Source of the DNA: CAIZGX01 sp044239865
GTDB lineage: Bacteria > Bacteroidota > Bacteroidia > Flavobacteriales_D > Sanyastnellaceae
DNA: 64,000 bases
NCBI GenBank assembly: GCA_044239865.1
Contig: JBIIAO010000001.1
Span: 806,001 to 870,000 of the forward strand
Reading direction: 5' to 3'
In this document: positions 1-7,116 of the stretch, piece by piece
Position numbering within the stretch: the stretch's first letter is position 1
Layout of the letters: each line of letters starts with the position of its first letter
Notes under the pieces: generated by a model
Database searches by the model: none
What the model was told of the DNA's origin: nothing
What the model saw: the letters and a program-made list of their open reading frames with translations, nothing else
Translations under genes and position numbers: made by a program

Positions 1-302
1 AAATTGACAAATTCGCCTGTAATTTCAACATGCTCTGAACTGTCTGTAATGAGTTGAAGGTAATTTCCCTCTTTGAAATAGATGCGGTAAAAGTCTAAGG
101 GAAGATTGTCGTGAGACTTCAAACTGAAACTTCCATCTGAACCTACAACGGTGCTATCGATAGGTAGAACCTTCGTGTCGGAAAGCGATTCCAAATAAAT
201 CGTTTTTCCTTCCGCACCCGTAATTACCCCTGAAATGGAATTTGAATTTCCGCAAGAAGCGAAAACGATCGCTGCGCTTAAGAAATAAATTAATTTTCTC
301 AT
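1..302 (-). CDS. Partial lipoprotein, DUF4369/TlpA-like N-terminus
   Basis: The first about 100 residues of a minus-strand gene that runs off the left edge. The protein starts MRKLIYFLSAAIVFASCGNS, a lipoprotein signal with lipobox Cys at residue 17. The following residues (GxItGaEGKTIYLES, then SDGSFSLK and LPLDFYRIYF) resemble the DUF4369 beta-domain that precedes thioredoxin-like AhpC/TSA domains in Bacteroidota. The thioredoxin part, if present, lies outside the window, so redox function is inference. Its ATG overlaps the gatB stop (ATGA, 299-302), implying translational coupling with gatB. Confidence 0.7.
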   Translation of the reverse strand, partial: MRKLIYFLSAAIVFASCGNSNSISGVITGAEGKTIYLESLSDTKVLPIDSTVVGSDGSFSLKSHDNLPLDFYRIYFKEGNYLQLITDSSEHVEITGEFVN

Positions 303-1756
303 TGATCTAATAATTGTTGAATGAGTCCAGATGCTGTTTTCGGATTGGCTTTTCCCCCACTCTTTTTCATGAGTTCTCCCATGAATAATCCCAACATGCC
401 TTTGTTTCCTGCTTTGTAGGCAGCAACCTTGTCTGGCCATGCCGCAAGAATTTCTTGCGCAATTTGCTTAATGCTATCATCATCTGCATCTTGAATCAAG
501 TTCAATTCAGCGGCAATGTCTTCCGCCATTTTGGAAGAATGATTCGCCAATGCGGGAAGAATTTTTTCAGCAGCTGTAGAGCTTGATACCTTTCCTGAAT
601 CGACAAGGTTAATGATACTTGCGAGTTGCTCGGGAGTAAACGGACTCTGCTCTATTTCTAAAGCTTGTTCTTTCAAATATCCTTTTACCGGTCCCATTAA
701 CCAGTTGCAAGCAGCTTTGTAATTCTTCGTTTTCGATACGATGCGCTCGTAATAAAGAGCTGTTTCTTTTTCGCTTGTCAAGACATTCGCATCGTATTCC
801 GAAAGATTGAACTCTTTCAAATACTTGTGCAGCAACTCTTTTGGAAGCGGCGGCATGATTGAGTGAATGCGCTGAATGTGATCTTCGGTAATGACTACTG
901 GAGGAAGATCTGGTTCTGGGAAGTAACGGTAATCTTGCGCATCTTCTTTGCTTCGAAGCAATGAAGTGGTTCCATCTGCGGCGTTGAAGCTGCGGGTTTC
1001 TTGATTGATGACTCCTCCCGCTTCGATGATATCAATCTGACGAGTCATTTCGTGCTCAATGGCACGTTGCACGTTTCGAATGGAATTCATGTTCTTCACT
1101 TCACAACGCGTTCCGAATTCAGGTGCGCCTTTCTTTCGAACAGAAATATTCGCATCGCAACGAAGCGAGCCCTCTTCCATGTTTCCATCGCAAATGTCTA
1201 GGTAACGAACGAGCTTTCTCACTTCAGTCAGATACAAATACGCTTCGCGAGACGTGCGCATGTCTGGTTCTGAAACGACTTCAATCAGCTGAACACCGGC
1301 GCGATTCAAATCGATTAAGGAATCGAATGGATCTTGGTCGTGCATGCTCTTTCCAGCATCTTCTTCCAAATGCGCGCGGGTAATACCTATGCGCTTTTCA
1401 GAGCCGTCGTCTTCACGAATAACTATTTCGCCACCTGTACAGATGGGAGTTTTGTCTTGTGTAATTTGGTATCCCTTCGGTAAATCGGCATAGAAATAAT
1501 TCTTTCGCGCGAAAAATACAGGGGTGTTGATTTGCATGTCAGAAGCAAGCGCCAACTTAATGGCGAAGTCAACCGACTGCGTATTTACTTTCGGCAAAGT
1601 GCCTGGATGTCCTAATGTAATAGGCGAAACCAAGGTGTTTGGTAACGCTCCAAAAAGGTTCGCATCGGAAGCATAAGCTTTAGATGCAGTCTTCAATTGC
1701 ATGTGGACTTCAAGTCCAACCACTAATTCGTATTGATCGTATACAGATTGTTCCAT
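299..1756 (-). CDS. gatB: Asp-tRNA(Asn)/Glu-tRNA(Gln) amidotransferase subunit B
   Basis: Subunit B of GatCAB, which converts misacylated Glu-tRNA(Gln) or Asp-tRNA(Asn) to Gln-/Asn-tRNA. The 485 residues match the usual length. Diagnostic stretches are YELVVGLEVHMQLKT at the N-terminus, KNYFYADLPKGYQITQ, the kinase-like core with DLNRAGVQLIEVVSEPD, GSLRCDANISVR and EVKNMNS, and the C-terminal YqeY-like tail ending GKANPKTASGLIQQLL. The start lies immediately next to the lpxK stop (no gap), so the two are probably co-transcribed. gatA and gatC are not in the window. Confidence 0.96.
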   Translation of the reverse strand: MEQSVYDQYELVVGLEVHMQLKTASKAYASDANLFGALPNTLVSPITLGHPGTLPKVNTQSVDFAIKLALASDMQINTPVFFARKNYFYADLPKGYQITQDKTPICTGGEIVIREDDGSEKRIGITRAHLEEDAGKSMHDQDPFDSLIDLNRAGVQLIEVVSEPDMRTSREAYLYLTEVRKLVRYLDICDGNMEEGSLRCDANISVRKKGAPEFGTRCEVKNMNSIRNVQRAIEHEMTRQIDIIEAGGVINQETRSFNAADGTTSLLRSKEDAQDYRYFPEPDLPPVVITEDHIQRIHSIMPPLPKELLHKYLKEFNLSEYDANVLTSEKETALYYERIVSKTKNYKAACNWLMGPVKGYLKEQALEIEQSPFTPEQLASIINLVDSGKVSSSTAAEKILPALANHSSKMAEDIAAELNLIQDADDDSIKQIAQEILAAWPDKVAAYKAGNKGMLGLFMGELMKKSGGKANPKTASGLIQQLLDQ

Positions 1757-2782
1757 TTATTTCTTTACTTCTTTCACTGCATTTAGTAATGCTGTTTCAC
1801 CTTCAATAAATTTTATCTTCATTCGAAGAAAATACAAAGGAAGATTTTCAAACTCCTTAATGTTCTGACATTTCACCACATCTTTTTCAGTGGTAAGCAG
1901 AACCGTATTTTCTTTTCCAAAGTTAATCCATTCTTGTCGAATGCGCGACACATCTTGAGCCGTGTATTCATGATGATCGGGCAAAGCCATTTCAATGGTC
2001 GCCACGCTCCTATTTCTGCCTTCCCGAAAGAAAGGTATTGGATTTGCGAGCCCTGCAAAACAGACGCTTCGCATGTTGCTGCTCCACGGATTTACTAGAC
2101 TGAATGCGGGTTCCGGAGTGTCGTATACTATTGTTGTGAAAGCTAAGACTTGCTTGTCATTCAATTTTAATTCTGACTTTATGCAATTTCTATCTTCTTC
2201 AGAAAGCTCTTCTGGACATTTGGTTACAACAATTGCGTCCGCTGATTGGGACCGTTTCTTTAGGTCGCGCAAGCCACCGACAGGAAACAAATGGTCATTC
2301 ACAAACAAATCGTTGTACGTCGTAAGTAAAATTGAAAAATCAGGATTCAATTTTCTATGTTGAAGAGCATCGTCGAGAACCACCTGCTGAATCTGAGGAA
2401 ATGCTTGTTTCAATTTGTGAATCCCGTTCAATCTATTTTCTGAGACTGCGCCTAGTAATGCGTTGAAGTGATTGCGAACCACAGAAGGTTCATCACCAAT
2501 TTCATTCACTTCAGATGATGAAGAAATAATCTGAAAACCTTTGGACTGTCTTCCGTACCCGCGCGAAATGAATCCGGTTTTTGAAGCATCTAATTTTTCA
2601 ATCAACCAAATGGCGAAAGGTGTTTTGCCTGTTCCTCCAACTTTCAAATTACCAATGACAAATGAAGGAACCGATGCTTTCTTCGACTTAAAAATTCCAA
2701 CAGAAAATAAAAAATGTCGGAATAGCAGAATGCTTCCCAAAAGAAAAGAAAAAGGCCAAAGAGTTGCTCTGAATAAACGCAT
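1757..2782 (-). CDS. lpxK: Tetraacyldisaccharide 4'-kinase (lipid A kinase)
   Basis: LpxK phosphorylates the 4' position of the lipid A disaccharide at the inner membrane. The chosen start gives MRLFRATLWPFSFLLGS, an N-terminal membrane helix typical of the family. The P-loop is NLKVGGTGKTP, followed by ISRGYGR, GDEPSVV, VVLDDALQHRKL and LLTTEKDVVKC, all family hallmarks. An in-frame ATG at 2833 exists, but it would run into the divergent Nif3-like gene (2814) and adds 17 residues without family similarity. It sits head-to-tail with gatB and diverges from the Nif3-like gene across about 30 bp. Confidence 0.93.
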   Translation of the reverse strand: MRLFRATLWPFSFLLGSILLFRHFLFSVGIFKSKKASVPSFVIGNLKVGGTGKTPFAIWLIEKLDASKTGFISRGYGRQSKGFQIISSSSEVNEIGDEPSVVRNHFNALLGAVSENRLNGIHKLKQAFPQIQQVVLDDALQHRKLNPDFSILLTTYNDLFVNDHLFPVGGLRDLKKRSQSADAIVVTKCPEELSEEDRNCIKSELKLNDKQVLAFTTIVYDTPEPAFSLVNPWSSNMRSVCFAGLANPIPFFREGRNRSVATIEMALPDHHEYTAQDVSRIRQEWINFGKENTVLLTTEKDVVKCQNIKEFENLPLYFLRMKIKFIEGETALLNAVKEVKK

Positions 2783-2813
2783 CGGTGTAACTTGGCTGCA
2801 AGTTAGATTAAAA

Positions 2814-3653
2814 ATGCGTATTGAAGAAGTCATTTCCTATTTAGAGCAGTGGGCTCCGCTTATTTTGCAAGAGTCTTACGACAATTCCGGATTGTTGGTT
2901 GGAAATAAGCAAAACGATATCACGAATGTATTGGTGAGTCTCGATTGCACGGAAGAGGTTGTTGAAGAAGCCATCTCCAAAAATTGCAACCTTATCGTAT
3001 CGCATCATCCCGTTGTTTTCAATGGCTTGAAACGCTTTACTGGCGCCGACTATGTTCAGCGAACGATTATTAAAGCGATTCAAAACAACATTGCGTTGTA
3101 TGCGATTCACACAAATCTCGACAATACCTTGGAAGGTGTAAATGGTGAAATTGCGAAACGACTTGGACTGAAGAATGTTCGTCCGCTTGTTCCGCTAAGC
3201 GGATTTAAATCTCAACCGAATGAAGAAGTGGCTCACAATTGGCAATTGTTACAAAACAATTTGAATCAATGTGGAAGCGGTGCCATAGGTGAATTGGAAA
3301 ATCCGATAAGTTTAATAGATTGTTTAAGTATTTTAAAAAAAGAGTTTAATAATCAAAGCATTAAGTACACTCAAACGAACAAATCAGTGATTCAAAAAAT
3401 TGCGATTTGTGGTGGAAGTGGGCAATTCCTTTTAGGTGCCGCGAAGTCGCAAGGAGCCGATGTGTTTGTTACATCTGATGTGAAATATCATGAGTTCTTC
3501 GACGCTGAAAACGAGCTGTCATTTATTGATATTGGACATTTTGAAAGTGAGCAGTTTACAATTGAGTTGATTCATGCTAAAATCACTGAAAAATTTCGTA
3601 CATTCGCGGTCCACAAAACGGGTGTTATAACGAACCCTGTATTCTATTACTGA
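2814..3653 (+). CDS. Nif3-like dinuclear metal-centre protein (short form)
   Basis: A 279-residue GTP cyclohydrolase I type 2/Nif3 family protein. Metal-binding segments are visible: SHHPVVFNGLKR near residue 64, IHTNLDNTLEGVN near 103, and the C-terminal KIAICGGSGQFLL plus GHFESE near 245. MRIEEVISYLEQWAPL is the usual N-terminus, so the ATG at 2814 was preferred to the long upstream extension from 2541, which overlaps lpxK. Many Bacteroidota homologues are about 365 residues with a central PII/CutA-like domain; here that insert is reduced to a short linker. The biochemical role of the family is unsettled. Four bases separate it from the next gene, a gene order common in Bacteroidota. Confidence 0.9.
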   Translation: MRIEEVISYLEQWAPLILQESYDNSGLLVGNKQNDITNVLVSLDCTEEVVEEAISKNCNLIVSHHPVVFNGLKRFTGADYVQRTIIKAIQNNIALYAIHTNLDNTLEGVNGEIAKRLGLKNVRPLVPLSGFKSQPNEEVAHNWQLLQNNLNQCGSGAIGELENPISLIDCLSILKKEFNNQSIKYTQTNKSVIQKIAICGGSGQFLLGAAKSQGADVFVTSDVKYHEFFDAENELSFIDIGHFESEQFTIELIHAKITEKFRTFAVHKTGVITNPVFYY

Positions 3654-3657
3654 CATT

Positions 3658-5496
3658 ATGGCAAAAAAAGCAATAAAACCTACAGCGAAGGCACCAGCTA
3701 AGCCGACGGTTGCTGCTAAGAAAGCAGCTAAAACAGTTGTGTCGAAGGGAAAGGAGAAAGCGGTAAAGAAACCTGTTGCGAAAAAAGTAGAAAAGAAAGC
3801 TGTAAAACCAGCTGCTAAACCTGTTGCGAAGAAAGTTATAAAACCTATCGCAAAAAAAATAGTCAAGCCTGTAGCTAAAAAGGTTGTAAAACCTGTTGCT
3901 AAAAAAGTAGTTAAGCCTATTGCGAAGAAGGTTGTTAAACAGGTTGCAAAGAAGGTCGTAAAGCCAGTTGCGAAAGCAGTGAAGAAGGAAGTGAAAAGTT
4001 CAAAAAAAGTTGTGAAAGTAGTGATAAAGAAGAAAGTGCAAGAAGTGAAGAAGGCAGTTAAACCAGTAATTAAGAAAGCTGCTCCTGCGAAAAAAATCGA
4101 AGTAAAAAAAGCGGTTGTTCCTGCGAAGAAACAAACACCAGTTTCGAAATCTAAAGTAGTAACCAAGAAAGCTGCCCCTGTAAAAAAGGTAGAGCCTAAA
4201 AAGGCTTCAGCTCCTGTGAAAAAGGTAGCAACTGTTGCGAAGCCTACTCCAACGAAGAAAGCTGCGCCTGTTGCGAAACCAGTTCCATCTAAGAAGTCTG
4301 CACCGGTTGCAAAGCCGACACCATCTAAGAAAGCTACACCTGTTGCACCTGCAAAACCTGTAAAGAAAGGTAAAGAGGCGAAAGCTGAAGTTCCAGTAGT
4401 TCTAGCACCGGAAGATGAGGCCATTCTAGCCGAAGCGTTAACTGTTGCAAAACCTAAGCGAGAGGCAAAAGTTCGCAAAGAAGTTATTGCTGAAGGTCCT
4501 ATAGATGGAAAACCAAGAACATTCTTAATTGGTATAGCCCCAGCCCTTGTTGAAAAACGTGTGGCAAACCCAATTCACGTAGCGTCTGAGATGGATCCTA
4601 AGCAGGCCATTTTCGTTCCTATTGCGAAACCAGAAAAACACGAGAAAAACCAAACAAACGATACAGAAACTATGATTTCAATTAATCAAATGAACAAGTC
4701 GAACAGCGAAGATGCTAAAAAAGGCATCTCTGTTGAATCTAAATTGAGACATTTATTTGCCCTTCAACTCATTGACTCTCGCATTGATAAAATTCGCTCC
4801 ACTCGCGGTGAATTGCCATATGAGGTAGAGGATTTGAAAGACGAGGTATCAGGATTGGAGGCTCGTTTGGCTCGTTTAAATGGTGAATTTAAAGGTGCAG
4901 AAGAGAGTATAGTAACTTGTAAGTCTTCCATTAAGGAGGCCGAAGCGTTAATTGTGAAGTACAAGGAGCAATTGAACAAAGTGAAAAACAATCGCGAGTT
5001 CGATTCATTGAATAAGGAAATTGAATTCCAGGAATTAGAAATTGAATTGCAATCGAAGCACATTCGTACTGCAGATACTTTGAAATTAACTAAGCAAGCT
5101 GAAATTGACAACGCTTCAACAAAGTTAGCTGAGCGCACAAACGATTTAAATGTAAAAGAAACTGAGTTAACTGAACTAATGAGTGAAACTCAGAAAGAAG
5201 AAGACTTCCTTTCTAAGCGCAGCGATGAAGCGAAGAAGCACATTGATCTTCATTTGTTAGAGCGTTATGTTCGCATGCGTAAGTCAGCACAAAACGGATT
5301 GGCTGTAGTTCCAATTGAGCGAGATGCCTCAGCTGGTTCATTTATTCAAATTCCTGCTCAAGTTCAAATGGACGTTCGTTTGCGTAAACGTATCATCACA
5401 GATGAGCACAGCGGAAGAATTTTAGTCGATGAGGAGATGGCTTATGAAGAAGAATTGAAATTCAAGGAAGTTCTTCAGAAGGAAATGGCGAAATAA
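3658..5496 (+). CDS. Histone-H1-like Lys/Ala/Pro domain fused to a degenerate C4 zinc-ribbon coiled-coil protein
   Basis: A 612-residue protein in two parts. Residues 1 to about 245 are extremely rich in Lys, Ala, Pro and Val, with about seven octads of the type PVAKKVVK around residues 55-110 and later AKPxPxKKxAPV repeats, resembling bacterial H1-like nucleic-acid-binding tails. From about residue 339 (an internal ATG at 4672) it matches the C4-type zinc-ribbon protein that normally follows Nif3: a long coiled coil (about 355-540, with NNREFDSLNKEIEFQ) and a C-terminal ribbon ending HSGRILVDEE. The four expected zinc-binding Cys positions read Ser558, Ser561, Asp582 and Ser585, so metal binding is probably lost. 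The role is unknown; nucleic-acid association is inferred from charge. Confidence 0.85.
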   Translation: MAKKAIKPTAKAPAKPTVAAKKAAKTVVSKGKEKAVKKPVAKKVEKKAVKPAAKPVAKKVIKPIAKKIVKPVAKKVVKPVAKKVVKPIAKKVVKQVAKKVVKPVAKAVKKEVKSSKKVVKVVIKKKVQEVKKAVKPVIKKAAPAKKIEVKKAVVPAKKQTPVSKSKVVTKKAAPVKKVEPKKASAPVKKVATVAKPTPTKKAAPVAKPVPSKKSAPVAKPTPSKKATPVAPAKPVKKGKEAKAEVPVVLAPEDEAILAEALTVAKPKREAKVRKEVIAEGPIDGKPRTFLIGIAPALVEKRVANPIHVASEMDPKQAIFVPIAKPEKHEKNQTNDTETMISINQMNKSNSEDAKKGISVESKLRHLFALQLIDSRIDKIRSTRGELPYEVEDLKDEVSGLEARLARLNGEFKGAEESIVTCKSSIKEAEALIVKYKEQLNKVKNNREFDSLNKEIEFQELEIELQSKHIRTADTLKLTKQAEIDNASTKLAERTNDLNVKETELTELMSETQKEEDFLSKRSDEAKKHIDLHLLERYVRMRKSAQNGLAVVPIERDASAGSFIQIPAQVQMDVRLRKRIITDEHSGRILVDEEMAYEEELKFKEVLQKEMAK

Positions 5497-5530
5497 ACGG
5501 TAGGGGTGAATAACCATTCACCCATATTGA

Positions 5531-5561
5531 AAAAAAGGGATGATTAGATCATCCCTTTTTT
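5531..5561. terminator. Bidirectional terminator between convergent genes
   Basis: A perfect 14-bp inverted repeat (arms 5531-5544 and 5548-5561, loop TAG) begins with six A and ends with six T, so it works as a rho-independent terminator in either direction. It ends the 2814-5496 operon. Its right part also encodes the last five residues and stop codon of the minus-strand gene that ends at 5544. Confidence 0.85.
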
Positions 5562-7004
5562 AATGACCAATTCTAGGAAGCGGTCTTCCATGTTTTTTGC
5601 TGTTGGGAATTCAGAAATAATCTTTCCTTCTTGGAAGAATGATTTTTTTTCGAACGGAGAGAGTTTGTTGTAAGCTCTTAGGTTTTTCAAAAAATGAATA
5701 TCAGCCTCGTGATTGCGTTCACGCTGGGTGTAAAAACGAATGGTGCTTTTCAATGCGTATTCAACCAAGTCGGTATTTCCTAGGCACAAGTGAATAAGAA
5801 TGTTGAGTACACGGACATGTCCGTATATGTCCTGACGTAGTTCTTTATCTGAATTGTTAATGATTTCATTCACATGCTTAAGCGCGCGCTGGTGCAAACC
5901 GCAAGAGAATTCATAAAGTGCCAATCTGTAATGCATCATCATTTCGAACTCTTTGCTGAGAACATTTTTCGTTTGCTCAATAGAGGCAAACAATTCGTCT
6001 GATTGAATTTTCTGATCGAACATGAGTGCCATTTCCACCTGAATTTGCTTCAAAATACGGAAACGAAAAGCGATTAAATCTGGATCCTGGAACTGTTCCT
6101 TGTCCTCCAAGGACTCTAACATCTTGTATATGTCTGTTGCTCCTGCTCTATCATTAAGAAGCACCCGACACGTCAACAATTGTCCAAGTGATCTTAAATA
6201 TCTCTTAGCCTTGTCGTCTCGAAGCCATTCATTTTCCTCAAAAACTGCAATGACCTCTGTAAAATATTCCGCAGCTTTTTCTATGTTGCTCTCTGCTATA
6301 GCACAAAAACCTAATGAATACAGTCTAATGCTTTTCGAGCGGATGGACATTGCCAAAGTGGGATCTTCCAGAAGCTTCGAACCTAAAATTTCATTAAGCA
6401 TCTCTTCGTGAACTTTGGAAGGAGTGAATCCTCCTGAACGAAAGATTGCATTCACCTTTCCATATATGACTTGATACTGAGCAAGATTTTGGAGTTGTAG
6501 TAATATTTGGGCTTCTTCCTCGGCTATCTCGTCAATGGACTGACTAAATTCTCCATTCTCGTAATCTTCTTCTAAAAGATTTTTCTGCCACGAAATAATT
6601 TCAAACAAATAATAAAAGAATTCATAAGACATGGCTAATTTCTTTGCTCGCTTCAATTCTTTTTTACATTCTTCGAAAAGCCCTTTTTTATGAAGAATGT
6701 CGACATTCTTTAATGCTTGCTTCAAGACACTTCGAACAGTGCTCTCGCCGTGATACGAGCGCAGCGATTTCAAAATTAATTTGAACAAGTGATTTTTCTC
6801 TGACGGAAGATGTTTTAAGAAAAGCTCGCCTTTGAACGACTCTTTCACAAATTCTTCATCGTAATGATCCATCTTTTCAAGCAAATCAAAGATTCGAACA
6901 TAGTTCTTCTCGCCCGCTTGCAACGAGCTTTGTAACTTGAAAAAACGCTTTTCACTCTTGGTCAGAGAGTGAACCAGATCGAACAGATCGTGGGTTGGTT
7001 TCAT
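5544..7004 (-). CDS. Conserved alpha-helical (TPR-like) protein of unknown function
   Basis: A 486-residue protein with no signal peptide or membrane segment. It opens MKPTHDLFDLVHSLTKSEKRFFKL and is almost entirely predicted helix, with repeated helical pairs such as IAESNIEKAAEYFTEVIAVF and HYRLALYEFSCGLHQRALKHV that resemble tetratricopeptide units. Proteins of this kind recur in Bacteroidota genomes without an assigned role. The ATG at 7004 is the only sensible start. The gene stands alone between a terminator and a divergent secreted peptidase; protein-protein interaction in the cytoplasm is inference. Confidence 0.75.
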   Translation of the reverse strand: MKPTHDLFDLVHSLTKSEKRFFKLQSSLQAGEKNYVRIFDLLEKMDHYDEEFVKESFKGELFLKHLPSEKNHLFKLILKSLRSYHGESTVRSVLKQALKNVDILHKKGLFEECKKELKRAKKLAMSYEFFYYLFEIISWQKNLLEEDYENGEFSQSIDEIAEEEAQILLQLQNLAQYQVIYGKVNAIFRSGGFTPSKVHEEMLNEILGSKLLEDPTLAMSIRSKSIRLYSLGFCAIAESNIEKAAEYFTEVIAVFEENEWLRDDKAKRYLRSLGQLLTCRVLLNDRAGATDIYKMLESLEDKEQFQDPDLIAFRFRILKQIQVEMALMFDQKIQSDELFASIEQTKNVLSKEFEMMMHYRLALYEFSCGLHQRALKHVNEIINNSDKELRQDIYGHVRVLNILIHLCLGNTDLVEYALKSTIRFYTQRERNHEADIHFLKNLRAYNKLSPFEKKSFFQEGKIISEFPTAKNMEDRFLELVIKKGMI

Positions 7005-7116
7005 ACTTGCAGTTTGGTTGGTTGGCTAACAAAGTGGTTTCAATTCTCTGTCGCTATGACTTAGACACCATCAATTTGAAAAAGGTTGTTTCATGAAATT
7101 GGAATATATTGCAGAC

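Noticed and set aside
3519..4478. A long minus-strand open frame rich in Thr, Ala and Phe opposite the Nif3/lysine-rich genes
   Set aside because: It is the antisense of AAG/AAA-GTT-GCT rich codons in the Lys/Val/Ala repeat; no family similarity, and it overlaps two well-supported genes.
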